Shown one piece after another: positions 36,154 through 46,938 of a DNA stretch of 64,000 bases; within the stretch, counting starts at the first letter, position 1; the number at the start of each line of letters is the position of its first letter. The DNA lies in NCBI GenBank assembly GCA_023627715.1, contig JAMAHW010000001.1, positions 806,001-870,000 on the forward strand, read 5' to 3'. The stretch comes from Periconia sp. R9002. Its lineage: Eukaryota > Ascomycota > Dothideomycetes > Pleosporales > Periconiaceae. The notes under the pieces are model-generated. The model made no database searches. It had not been told where the DNA came from and saw only the letters and a program-made list of their open reading frames with translations. The position numbers and the translations under genes are program-made.

Positions 36154-36566
36154 GTCTGTATATATGTAGCTTGTTTCAATGATTTGTTGGTTTGGAATAA
36201 AGGATTGAGTAATTGGAAGATATTGGTATCAAATTTGATTCGCTATCGAAGATAAGAAAGAAGGAAAGAAAAGGAGGTTGTTGTACTTTATGAAAATGAC
36301 GAAAATTGCGCTTGACGGAATCGGGCAGTGAATGAATGCATCATGACGCTTTCGATGATCAGGTACATTGCACTTGACGCTAACTGTATCAAGCGATGCG
36401 GGGTGGGGGAAAGTGATGAACAATGTCCACATTTTTTTATTTGTGAACCAGCTAGACTACGCCATACGCAACACAGCTTCTAAACGCAATACAATCTGAA
36501 ATATACACGAAGAAAATTCCTATTCCTGGCTCTATCTATCGGTCTCGCTTCCTCTCAGATGTAGCG
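36154..36566. promoter_or_regulatory. Divergent promoter region of the mitochondrial protein gene and PCC1
   Basis: 413 bp between two divergent starts, A/T-rich around 36220-36310. No further element recognised. Confidence 0.45.
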
Positions 36567-36976
36567 ATGGCAGACCAAACAGACAAATTCCCTTGCAAAC
36601 TGTAAGCCTTCACTTGTTCCATGACTCTGTGCACCCCATAGCTTACCGTTTCGCTGATAGTACCCTCGAAATTCCGTTCCCAACTGCCGAACTTGCCTCC
36701 ACCGCTCTGAGCGCCCTTGTCGTTGATACCGAACCATCTCCATTTGTCAAACGATCCTTTAGCACCGTCGCGCCTTCCGACTCCACCGAACAAACGATAC
36801 TACGAGTGGACTATGCCGCAGACACCAACCGTATGTTGAGAGTTGCTGTAAATGGATTTATGGAGAGTATGGGTGTTGTCGTTGGGGTAATGAAAGAATT
36901 GGATGTTGATGTTGTTTATGGCGAGGTGGAAGGCGGCTTGGAGGGTGTGCAGGGCTTAGAGGAGGTCAAGGGTTGA
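36567..36976 (+). CDS. PCC1: KEOPS/EKC complex subunit Pcc1
   Basis: Exons 36567-36601 and 36661-36976, 116 residues. Joining exon 1 (MADQTDKFPCK) to exon 2 gives CKLTLEIPFPTAELASTAL, the first strand and helix of the Pcc1 fold. The ending TNRMLRVAVNGFMESMGVVV and MKELD is the hallmark of the family. Pcc1 is the dimerising small subunit of KEOPS (Kae1, Bud32, Cgi121, Gon7), which makes the universal t6A37 modification of ANN-decoding tRNAs and also affects telomeres and transcription. The 59-nt intron has no stop in the frame read by a naive ORF, so an uncorrected prediction would start wrongly inside it. Short Gly/Glu-rich C-terminal tail after residue 98. Confidence 0.92.
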
Positions 36977-37903
36977 ATCAAGAGGATAAGGAAAAGGAGA
37001 ATATATCAACCTGAGACGAGAAATATGGCCCAGCTCAACTGTGCTTCAGCGAGGCGTTTAGACGTCAACATCGTGAGGCACAAAGAGCGGAGGCCCAGGC
37101 AACCAAAAAGTTGTTGTTGTTGGCTGTGTGCGAACAACAACTGATTCACCAAAAGAGATATTTTGGTGACTTTGAAGGGAAGATTTGTGTTTGGACAAAC
37201 ACTTAAACTTGGGAATAACCTACTACGCCGATGTGTCGAAGTTGTGGAATCCATCCACTAGCTCGTGGATGAGTTGGCGACCCCTATCTAGATTACTACA
37301 GCTTCGATTATTATATGTATAAATAGCGGTGCTAGGAGTCAATACGAGTACTAACGCGTTGGAATTTACTAGTATTACCGTTATCTATACGTTTAACAAT
37401 TTAGGTAGTCGCCAACAGATACACAAGGCAGTGAACCGATTCCACAAGCTTGGTAGAAAGACCTTAAATTAGTTAATTCAAAATGTCGAAATGTTTGACA
37501 ACAGACCATACCATGCAAAATCACATAACAATAACCCTAGCTTCTTAGTCACATATGTACATCAATTGATATTCTGACCGGATAAAGCTGATTTTCAAAA
37601 GTATTCCAAGTGTAGTTGATAGTAGCTAAGAGCTACCAACGAACTGTTTGATACTATTCACTGCCATTGGAAGGACCGATGTGCTCCTTGGCTGTAAATT
37701 TCTACCGTATTGTAGATTCAATGCTCCTACACATCAGGAGCCAGACGTTCACCCTCTTGACTCTGACTAATCATACACCATGCTATCGGGCCAATCACGT
37801 CTGCCCAATCCCAAATGACGCGATTTCTTAGCTTGAAAGTTTGCGCTCCAAAATTTCGCCGACAACTTACAAAATATATTATTTTTTGGAACATAGAAAG
37901 ATC
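36977..37903. other. A/T-rich intergenic region with a MITE-like inverted repeat
   Basis: 927 bp between PCC1 and the sulfoxide reductase gene, visibly richer in A/T than most of the window between about 37290 and 37900. A short inverted-repeat element is listed separately. No gene seen. Confidence 0.45.
37273..37416. mobile_element. Possible MITE remnant with 9-bp terminal inverted repeats
   Basis: GTTGGCGAC at 37273-37281 is matched by its exact reverse complement GTCGCCAAC at 37408-37416, and just inside each arm is a CCTA-like step (CCCCTA and TACCTA). The 144-bp span is short and A/T-rich, as miniature inverted-repeat elements often are. No clear target-site duplication was found, so this may be chance. 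Confidence 0.3.
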
Positions 37904-38713
37904 ATGGTGCGTATTCTTAAACTGTCTAGTTAGATATTGAAACTAATAAATCGCGCGAGATAGGTTCACGCAGATGCGTCTACCTTCGCCGAAGGGCTGA
38001 CCAAGAAGGAGGTTTATGCCCAAGTACTAGAACAAGCAAGACTGCTGTTCGATGGACAAACGAATTGGGTATGTGTTTGTGATGCTTTTTTCCGAATTCT
38101 GCCGAAAACAATGTTCTAACTTCCTATACAGGTGTGGTGAGTGACATCTCTGTATATAAGGCCGACGCACTGGATCTATTTTCTTGGGAAAATATGGATG
38201 ATGTCTGCACAATTCTAACAGGAGCCCCATAGCAACTTCTCTAATACCGCTTCCCTTCTGTGGCACGCGTACCATTCGTTACCATCGTCTTCTCCAAGCT
38301 CCCGGGTGAACTGGTCAGGATTCTACTTCACTGACCCCAAGGATCCCTCGCAACTGATCCTCGGCCCCTTTCACGGCCAGGTTGCTTGCCAGAGTATAGC
38401 ATTTGGCCGAGGCGTTTGCGGAGCGGCCGCAGAAACTGGTGTAACGCAATTGGTCGAGGATGTAGACAGTTTCCCCGGTCACATTGCCTGTGATGGTGCG
38501 AGCAAGAGCGAGATCGTGGTGCCAATAGTGAAAGATGGCAAGGTAAGATTTAGCATGGGCCCTACGAATGATAAAGGCAATTCAGGTAACTGATGAGTAC
38601 AGGTTGTCGCAATTATCGATGTTGACTGTGCGGAATTGAAGGGGTTCACAACAGAGGATCAAGAGGCCCTTGAAGAGTTGGCGACGCTATTGGCGGAGTC
38701 ATGCGAATTTTAG
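37904..38713 (+). CDS. fRMsr: Free methionine-(R)-sulfoxide reductase (GAF domain)
   Basis: Five exons: 37904-37906, 37964-38068, 38132-38136, 38233-38542 and 38603-38713, 177 residues (yeast YKL069W is 180). The protein is a single GAF domain with LFDGQTNWVCNFSNTASLLW, NWSGFYF, LILGPFHGQVACQ, GRGVCG and GHIACDGASKSEIVVP. The three redox cysteines fall at 90, 100 and 124. It reduces free methionine-(R)-sulfoxide with thioredoxin, a cytosolic oxidative-stress repair activity. The gene structure is extreme: exon 1 is only the ATG and exon 3 is five bases (GTGTG). Both are required, because they alone restore MVHAD and the invariant NWVCN block. Introns are 57, 63, 96 and 60 nt. Confidence 0.9.
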
Positions 38714-38851
38714 AGATGTCAATTACAATGTATATTGCGGTGGGTGTATGACAAAAGTGGTGGATCAATATCGACTTTTTCCCTAAGATATGGTAGCGAC
38801 AGTACTACGTTGTTGTCGGCTACAACGCTCATTGAGATCTAGCATCAATGA

Positions 38852-39574
38852 TCAATTTCCAACTTTCGAGTACTCTACACCTATCAACCCTCCATAGCCG
38901 TCATCCTCCAAAGCATCTATATTCCATTCCCCCGCAATCCGTCGATCTTGCTTCAGATTCGCCAGATAACTATTCCCAGACGGTTCTGTAGACCAATCGC
39001 AGATGATACGCCTGGCAGCCGGCGTATTTTCAATCTCGGCCTGTTGGATAATCCAACGATGGAGATTCATCATACTTCTGGTATTAGGATACGCATAGGG
39101 TGCTAGCTGCTGACGGGAACGACGGTAGTTTTCATAGTTGATTCTATGGTAGGAGGTTGTTGTGTTGAGGTAGGCCAATATATCCCCGGCATCTTGATTA
39201 TCATCATCACTGAAAGGATGCATTCGCATTTTGATTGTGAAGGTGCCGAAGTACAAGTAGAAAAGTACCATGAACGGATCTCTTCGGTCGAAGGCGTCCA
39301 TCTTCACGCCACGGAAAATCCTCAGATTGTACGCGTCGTTGAAAGTTTTCAGGGGCACCCATTCAATTCTCCGGTTTATAGCAGCACATCTTCTTTGCAC
39401 ATCGAGGAGGTAGTTTTGCATGCGTGCAACGATGATGTGTTCCAATTCATGGCGTATTTGTCGACAAGAGAAGAGTAAGCCGGTGAATTGCGAGGGTGGC
39501 TTGGACAGAGGAATTGGAGCAAGCAAAAATTCGTATACGCGAAGTCGCATTTCAGGGGGCAACTCTAGGAGCAT
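38852..39574 (-). CDS. F-box-like / 2EXR-type fungal protein
   Basis: Single exon, 240 residues from the ATG at 39572-39574; an in-frame extension of 40 hydrophobic codons upstream is not conserved-looking. It begins MLLELPPEMRLRVYEFLLAP, an F-box-like/2EXR start (Leu-Pro-x-Glu-hydrophobic-Arg), continues FTGLLFSCRQIRHELEHIIV, the helix that normally follows in this class, and has a mixed alpha/beta C-terminus. These proteins are abundant in Pezizomycotina and mostly uncharacterised; a role as a substrate adaptor is possible but unproven. It is convergent with the sulfoxide reductase gene, the stops being 138 bp apart. Confidence 0.72.
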   Translation of the reverse strand: MLLELPPEMRLRVYEFLLAPIPLSKPPSQFTGLLFSCRQIRHELEHIIVARMQNYLLDVQRRCAAINRRIEWVPLKTFNDAYNLRIFRGVKMDAFDRRDPFMVLFYLYFGTFTIKMRMHPFSDDDNQDAGDILAYLNTTTSYHRINYENYRRSRQQLAPYAYPNTRSMMNLHRWIIQQAEIENTPAARRIICDWSTEPSGNSYLANLKQDRRIAGEWNIDALEDDGYGGLIGVEYSKVGN

Positions 39575-39962
39575 TGTGAATGACAATACATATATCGTAT
39601 ATAGTGGGAGAAGTTGTAGTGGGGGAGGGAATGTATGTATGGTAACGGAAAAGAAAGCGAGTGGGAAGAGGTCAGAAGCAGTTACGAAGCGCAACTAGGC
39701 CGCATCTTACGACCCAACATCCTTGGGCAGCAATTCATCTTCCACCACGTCGTACAAGTAAGGAAGCATTCGCCTGCTTGTACAATGATACCTACTTAGT
39801 ATGTAAGTATGTAATGTACTGTTGAGTGTTCAAACCTTCAAAGGACTTGAGGGCTCAAATCACGTGCTACCGTGCCCCACCGCGAAGCGTCCAAGCGCGA
39901 GGTCGAACTTGACGAACGTCCAGCCCGGTTTCATCGCGCCTCTTCCCTCCAACATCACGACC
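39575..39962. promoter_or_regulatory. Divergent promoter region
   Basis: 388 bp between the F-box-like gene (-) and the FAM32A-like gene (+). Contains TACCTA/TAAGTATGTA-type sequence at 39789-39815. Confidence 0.4.
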
Positions 39963-40385
39963 ATGCCGTCGTCAGAATATACATCAGGCGGCGGCGGCGC
40001 GCTCAAACTCAAAGGCGTGGGCATTGACAAAAAGAAGAAAAAGAAACGGCCTAAGCCAAGCGACTCATCTGGCGAAGCATCAACCTCCACCACCAACGTG
40101 TCCAAGAACTCCCGCAACACCGATCACAAATCGCGATCAGCATCGCCTGCTGATACACCCGGACGCTCCCTGTCGCCAGGTGCTGTCGAGAAGGAAATTC
40201 GTGAGGGAGGAGGAAGGCAGAAGACCGAGGCGGAAAAGCGACATGATGACAGGCGGCGAAAGCGTTTAGAGGAGAGGCTTAGGAGAGAGGGAGTCAAAAC
40301 ACACAAGGAGAAAGTGGAAGAGCTGAACAAGTACCTGAGCGGGCTAAGCGAACATCATGATATGCCTAAGATCGGACCGGGCTAA
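39963..40385 (+). CDS. FAM32A / DUF1754 nuclear protein
   Basis: Single exon, 140 residues from the ATG at 39963; the 47 codons upstream in frame lack homology. The protein starts with ALKLKGVGIDKKKKKKRPKP, the conserved 'KLKG' plus Lys-run of FAM32A, has a Ser-rich middle, and ends RHDDRRRKRLEERLRREGVK and KEKVEELNKYLSGLSEHHDM, closing with PKIGPG, equivalent to the animal 'THKQRVEDFNRHL...EHYDIPKV' end. FAM32A is a late spliceosome component whose C-terminal tail reaches the catalytic centre and helps exon ligation. Function in fungi is by homology. Confidence 0.85.
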   Translation: MPSSEYTSGGGGALKLKGVGIDKKKKKKRPKPSDSSGEASTSTTNVSKNSRNTDHKSRSASPADTPGRSLSPGAVEKEIREGGGRQKTEAEKRHDDRRRKRLEERLRREGVKTHKEKVEELNKYLSGLSEHHDMPKIGPG

Positions 40386-43300
40386 GAGGTGTGGTGGACG
40401 TTAGACACACGTGTGCTGCTGTTGTTCTACACATGGCCATCCCCTCATGATCGAATAGGGGTAATACTATGGTATTATAGGGGTTTTCTCTAGGAAAAGA
40501 GGAGTGTCTCCAGTACACAAGAGACACTAGTGGAAGTGGCTATGGAACAGGAGATTGCAGCATTGAAGTTACGCTTGGGGTTGATATGATGAAGAACATT
40601 GAACAGTTGTTCAGCGTCTGCATACTAGGGGAAGACATTTCATGGTATCACAGGAAGTGTCAAGGAGCCACGACATGGTCTCGCTCTGAATCAGCGGCTC
40701 TCGGCTGTCAACTCCCGGAATCGAAACATATACCCTGCTTCAATGCATTTCTTCTATTTCAAGAATAAATTGAAAAAAAAGGCATGTCACAAAGATTATG
40801 CGAAGACAATTGCGCCTGATAAGAAGGCGCCGAGGTACGTCCACGGCGCACGTACTGCTGGTTCCACACAACGATTCAAACAAGATGCTCCGAAACCGCT
40901 AGCCTTGTAGCGGTTTTAAATAGTGCTGGCGGTAACGACTACGTTTGGCATAGACGTCTACGCAAAAGCGAATAGATATGAAAGATACGATCAACAATCT
41001 GCGTGAATAATAGGAGAGATTTCAGTGGGTCTGCCCAGATTACAGACACATGTCATAACTCAACACCATACCAAGCCTGCAAACTGCAACACTCCCACCA
41101 TCAATAAACACCAACCCAGTTCACGCAAAAACATCATTTTTTCTATCCCATTCGACACAGAATCATGGTCACATGTACAATTACCCCAATAACTAAAACA
41201 ATAGTCATAGTCCCCGGTTTGGTGGGAAGCCATTACGTACCAGAATCCACAATCCGTGCCACTCCCCATGTCAAGAGGGGGGGAAAAAAAGAACCCTTCG
41301 ACACTAAATCCCCAGATTTTCCAACGCCGCGGGTATCTTGCGACCTAAAAGCTGACTTTACCCCAGATTCTTATGGGAAGGACATGCCAGATCATTCAAG
41401 ACGAGAAGTTTTGTATTCAGAGTTGTTAGGAGTAGAGGCTCGGTATCGTGGATAATTAGTAAGTGCAAGGTACATGCATATATGCATATATGCAGGTAGG
41501 CGCTATCTCGGAACTGGGCACACCACCGATTTCTAGAAAAAGATTGAGAAAAAAAAGTCCAAATTTCCACGTCTCGGTAACTCGTTGTCTCGAAGCAGAA
41601 ACGAAAACGAAAAGGGAAAAAAACCCAACACCACCCCCTCCCTCCCAAGGAGCCAAGCAAAGTGCTTGTGCTGCGGGACGTTTTTCTCTTCTTTTTGTTG
41701 GCGCGCTGGGCGCCTTGGTCCGTCACATCATCTGCCTATTTTCCGGTGGCGGTCCCAGATAGGTATTTATCGGAGTCGGAGATTCATCACACAGAAAAGT
41801 CCAGTTTGAAGTGCCAGATAGCTATGCACTCAGCCTCTTCCTTCTCCTCCATATTCTTTTCTGCTTGAGCTTGTTAGTTAGGCGGACCAACGCGCGGGAT
41901 TTTTGTAGTTTCACAGTTGTTTCCATGGATGTGGAACAGGGCGAATTCTCAGCTAGGTATCCTGATCATTTTTTTATTCTACACATAAGCTTGGCTCCAC
42001 TTGGGCTTAGCTGACGGCATATTGGCAGGCAGACAAAAATCCTTTCAGGATTTTTCGGGGGAGACGATAATTATGGGGGTGTGGGGAGATGATGATTGTT
42101 AAAGACAAGGCTTATTATATTGTTATCGCTGAAGGTGGTCAGCGATATTATTCGTTCGGCGAGTGCCGAACCGGGATAGTGGAGGACAAGAAGGTAGGCG
42201 AGTAAGCTCCATTGTGGGCCATAGTATACGAAGGCCTGTAGAGGGAAAGCTACATGCTTCACAAAAGGGGAGTGTCACTTCTACTTTGCTTTTTTTTTTG
42301 TAGGTTTGGTAGGTGACCAAAATCACTGCTGAGTTAGTAGTAAGGAGGACTTAAGGCGACGGCAGCAAACGTCTGACCACCGTTCGCGCAATCTGTGTTT
42401 AGTGAAGAGGTGGCGTGGTTGTGGTTCCTCAACGGGCGTAAGTACACGTGTGTCTAGAGTTCTCGTGGCTGCCAGGACAGTCAACGATGTGGCGTGCTCA
42501 GCTACTCGGTGGTCCCCGAGTATGATATTCTTCCGCCAGACAGACAGAGAGAGACATGTGGATACATCGTCTCGTAAGCGTTCTTTAACGCTTACCATGG
42601 TAGTGCTTAGTAGACTCGAGACATTGTGGTGGATCATTCACATTGATGATTCTGTTCAGTTTGCCTTGAGTTTGCTTTTTTCCTTGTTCAGAGTGACTGT
42701 TGCGGCTCGTTTACATGTTACGAGCAGCTCTATGCGAAATCCTTGCGCTAGAAGGGAGTTGCTTCTTTAGGTGTGGGACCGTGGTAGACGTTCGCCACGA
42801 GCGAGCGAACGAACGATGATGGTGTAGTATTCGAGCCGCGAATCAGCACCCCGGGACCAAGGACGGGATCCCAACAAGCATATGGCCGCGTCTTGTTTCT
42901 GCGTGTGTGCTATTGGGGAAGATGCAACTGCAACACCATATGGATGCATTTAGAACGAGCCAGTGGGAACGCATGGCTGGGGGTGCTTGTCGGTTGGACG
43001 GAAAGGTAGTGGTGGCGAATGTGGTAAGTGTCTGACAAGGCAAACAAGACAGACGGCTGGGCCCTTGCTGTGCCGCGTGTGTGGATAATGGGAACATCGA
43101 GGCTTGTAACTACATGATAAGTTACGGGCGACTGCACACGATGGGTGGGCTGTCAAGAGCTGGCGTGCTTCTTGAAGAACGCCCCTCGGGAAGGCGCACA
43201 TGTTGGGTCAAGTGCAGGCTAACTGTCCTCTGTAAAAGCCCCAATCGAAGCAAAGCAAAGCAAAGCCATACCGGTAGTCTTATACTTTATCTAATACATG

Positions 43301-44462
43301 CACGCTTTTGCATCCGAGATGAAACATTATGAGAATTCAACGATTAATCCCTTTTTGCACTCCATGGGCATTCCTAGTCGGCTTCTTATCGTTCATCAGT
43401 TAAAAGCGGTTGCGATTGCTTAACTAGTCAAACGAAAAGGACTCGTCATGAACAGCACGGCTGGCGAGGCGGTTCCAGAATCCACGGACCCACACTGCGT
43501 ACCCAAGGTACAATGATTCTCTACCGCCATGGTAGCATTTGGAAGCAAACAGACTAGTGCACAACGTGGGAATTCACAAAAGAAAGACGACGTCTTCCAA
43601 GCGCCACATGGAAAAGTAAGCACTATCGCCATGGACGGCGCGGGTGCATTTAGTAGAGAGTCTTTGATCTTCGCTTGTTGATGGTTCGGGGGTTGCCATA
43701 AAAGGAAGGTAGGTTTTCCAATACGAGGCTTTTCAGATGATGAGCATGGCCGTAAGCGCCGCGGCGCGCCGCGAACAAACTTTGTCAAGTCTGCCATTTC
43801 AGCAACACCACGCTTTGGCGGATTCTTTGCAGACACAAGAGCAGTTGCTTCCTTGGGAGCAATGTCTGTGTGTTGGGGGGTCGGTGCTCAGCAGTTAGCG
43901 CCGGGCGATTTTTGAGCGTTGAGTGCTGGAAATGACATTATCTTTGATTGACGACTCGAGAGAGATACTCGTCTAGAAAGTCCGGATCCAAATCCTTCTG
44001 TTTATCGACATTGTCCGGTGATACGCACGAGCATTCCAGAAAAATACCCTTTTTAGAGCAGGGGGCCCTATGAATTGGGCCGACAACACCAGCCAAGCGT
44101 GATCATTTGGCCGCCGCGGCCGCGCTAGATGCTTGTGCGAGATGCCAAATCCCACCGTGGACAGCTTTCAAACGATCGTCGTAGGGTAGAGCATTGCAAA
44201 TAATCGTAGACGGAGACAAGGCATTATGTTGAGTCGTGTGTTTTCGCCATGGTCTGTTTGTTTGTGTGAATGGCGCAGTGCATACAGCGCAATGAAGGCC
44301 GGTGCGAGGCTTCGGCGATGCCTATTCCCTCAGGATGCACACCCTTCCGTGTCGTGCGGCTTCCCCACGCTCGCGAACGTGTAAAAGAACGCGAAGCGCA
44401 AATATGGCTTCACCACAACGAAGTAAATCGGTCACCGTTCATCTGTGAGGTATTGGTTGCCT

Positions 44463-44853
44463 CTATCAGTGCCTTTGCCACAGAATTTGTCGTCAGACTC
44501 ACAGTGAAACCACATCAATTGATAGCTGATGCCATATGGTGCGGAAGCTAGAGCTGTATAGTTCGGCCTGTCTGGCCAGTACCGTCCCGGTGAGTGTGGT
44601 ACTGTAATACGGTGGGAGATAGTAACTGGCCAGCCAGAACGCATGAGACATGGGGCGCTCCAATCTGCAGAGCCCTTAGCCCACTCAGCTCCCTGTCCGC
44701 TGTAGGCTGTTCCCCATCTCCTTAACATACCCTCCCCACCCCCATGCCCTCTCTTGCCCCGTGCCCTCCTATAATCCCTGATCCTTGGCAATTGCGTTGG
44801 TTTTAGCTCGAGATAGAGCAAGCGTCTCCAAAGCGTTTGCTGGTAGACGATAG
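44463..44853. promoter_or_regulatory. Cluster of GATA-factor (HGATAR) motifs upstream of the permease
   Basis: HGATAR matches at 44463-44468 (minus), 44520-44525, 44617-44622, 44811-44816 and 44848-44853. In filamentous fungi such sites bind AreA/NIT2, which activates nitrogen-catabolic genes, including amino-acid permeases, when preferred nitrogen is scarce. The motif is short, so some hits are expected by chance. Confidence 0.45.
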
Positions 44854-44914
44854 GGACCGGGGCCCAGGCCAGCCTTCCTAAGAAGCCTTAGGCTCTATGC
44901 ACGTCGCTGGCAGC

Positions 44915-44924
44915 ATATATTAAA
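44915..44924 (+). promoter_or_regulatory. TATA-like box of the amino-acid permease gene
   Basis: ATATATTAAA lies about 220 bp before the permease ATG and is followed by a pyrimidine-rich stretch, a common fungal core-promoter arrangement. Confidence 0.45.
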
Positions 44925-45146
44925 GTCGTGCTTGTGCTCCCTTTCTTCGCCCAGCAGCGAAGCTATTTTGCCCTCACTTTAATTCAGGCATAACGCCACC
45001 AAGGGCTTTGTTGTGTTGATCTCGTATATCGCAGATCCACAGGCCTTTCCCCTCTTTGTTCCCTTCTTTCACACCCTCACTTCGCTTCAACTCCTCTTTC
45101 CACTCATCGTGACGACCACATCTGGGCAAGGACCCCTTTTCTGATC

Positions 45147-46938
45147 ATGGCCTCCGAAATCGACCATGAGAAAGCCCAGTACACTGTAGGCAGTGTGGAT
45201 GGCAGCGACAATGTCGTCAAGGAGAAAGGCAATGCCGTCGGCGAGGCCGCCGCCATGTACGGAGGTAAGAGCAAAAGTCTGAATCAAGTGAAATGTTTCG
45301 CATACTGACCATCATTCCAGATGTTCAAACCGCAGAGGAATTCGGATACGTCGAGCGTGGTCTCAAGTCGCGACACATCCAATTCATCGCCCTCGGTGGT
45401 ACTATTGGTACCGGTCTCTTCCTCAGTATCGGTAACGCTTTCGCAAATGCTGGTCCCGTCTCTGTGCTCCTTGGTTACTCCATTACTGGTATCGGTATTT
45501 TCGGTATGATGCAATGTCTCGGAGAGATGGCCACTTGGCTTCCTCTTCCTGGTGCTATTCCTCAATATGCTGCCCGTTATGTCGACCCTGCTCTTGGTTT
45601 TGCCGTCGGATGGAACAACTGTGAGTAGATTCACCGCGAAATGCCTCTACTTTTGACTAACACATGGAAGGGTATCAATGTGCTATTACTCTCTGCGCTG
45701 AGATCTCTGCCGCCGCTGTCGTAATCAATTTCTGGGACATTCATGAAAAGGTCAACCCAGCTGTGTGGATCACGATTATCATCGTCATCATCTTGGCTTT
45801 GAATATTTTCGCCGTCGCGATCTACGGAGAAGCCGAGTTCATCTTTGCTGCTATTAAGATCATCACTATCTTGATCCTGCTCATGACTGGTGTCGTGATC
45901 TGGCTTGGTGGTGCGCCCGACAAGGACCGTCGTGGTTTCCGTTACTGGAAAGAGGGCGCTATGAAAGAGTACATTGGACATGGCGATACCGGTCGCTTCG
46001 CTGGTCTCTGGTCCACACTGGTCAACGCCGCCTTCTCTTACGGAGGTGTAGAAATGGTCGCCGTGGCTGCCGGTGAGGCTGAAAACCCTAGGAAGAACAT
46101 CCCCAAGGCCGTCCGTCGTGTCTTCTGGCGTATCCTTTTCTTCTATGTCCTCGGCTCATTCATGATCGGTGTATGCATTAGCTCCAGCGATCCCGCCTTG
46201 ACCGACAAAAATGCCTCCGGTGCTCAGAAATCTCCCTGGGTCATTGCCTGTAAGAACGCCGGTATTCCTGTGCTTCCCCACATCATCAACGCTGTTGTCT
46301 TGACCTCGGCTTCCTCGTCTGGTAATGCTTTCTTGTACACTGGATCGCGTTATCTCTTTGGTGTTGCCCAGAACGGCCAAGCACCCAGGTTCCTTCTCAA
46401 GTGCTCAAAGAATGGTGTACCGTACTGGTGCGTCCTGATCACTGCCTCGTTTTCGCTCCTCACCTACATGAGCGTTTCGGCCGGTGCCAACGTGGTCTTC
46501 CTCTGGTTCCAGAACCTGGTGACCATCGCGCAGATGTTCACTTGGTGTACCATCTGCCTTACTTTCATCCAATTCAAGAAGGCACTTGAACTCCAGGGTG
46601 TCGACCGTAACACAATTGTGTTCAAGTCGCCTTTCCAGCCCTACACGGCCTGGGTTACCTTCGGATACTTCGCCCTTGTCATCTTCTTCAACGGATTCAA
46701 GGCCTTCACCGGCAGCAAGCACTGGGATTCGGACAAGCTCACCGACTTCTTCACCGCTTATGTCGGCATCCCCATCTTCTTCCTCCTTTACGCTTTCTGG
46801 AAGGTCCTCAAGAGGACCAAGTGGGTCAACCCGGCCGAGGCCGATATCTGGACCGGAAAGGCAGCTCTGGATGCCGAGAGGTGGCCCGAAATTGTTCCCA
46901 AGAACATCATCGAGAGGTTTTGGTTCTGGCTGTGCTAA
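45147..46938 (+). CDS. Amino-acid permease (yeast AAT family)
   Basis: Exons 45147-45264, 45321-45620 and 45671-46938, 561 residues. A hydrophilic N-terminus leads to the family signature GLKSRHIQFIALGGTIGTGL at the first helix, followed by about 12 hydrophobic helices. The conserved loops include GEMATWLPLPGAIPQYAARY, NNWYQCAITL (rebuilt by splicing), FRYWKEGA and GVEMVAVAAGEAENPRKNIP. The C-terminus ends RFWFWLC, like the Phe-Trp-Cys palmitoylation tail of yeast permeases. Plasma-membrane proton-coupled amino-acid uptake is the family role. The FRYW and GEAENPRK loops are closest in memory to Dip5-type dicarboxylic permeases, but substrate is not assignable. Upstream GATA sites would fit nitrogen control. 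It stands alone between two gene-poor stretches. Confidence 0.93.

Larger units (their letters stand above)
40386..45146. other. 4.8-kb gene-poor region upstream of the amino-acid permease
   Basis: No convincing gene. Notable sequence: a GCATATAT palindromic stretch at 41472-41494, GAGC/GAAC short repeats near 42797-42813, AAAGC repeats at 43250-43265, and a CT-rich leader just before the permease ATG. Frames such as 43420-43836 (-) and 44432-44821 (-) show no domain. The right-hand 700 bp carries likely permease control elements (separate entries). Confidence 0.4.

Noticed and set aside
38680..38692. GAGTTGGCGAC inside the sulfoxide reductase last exon, like the MITE arm
   Set aside because: It encodes conserved residues (Glu-Leu-Ala-Thr) and has no inverted partner nearby.
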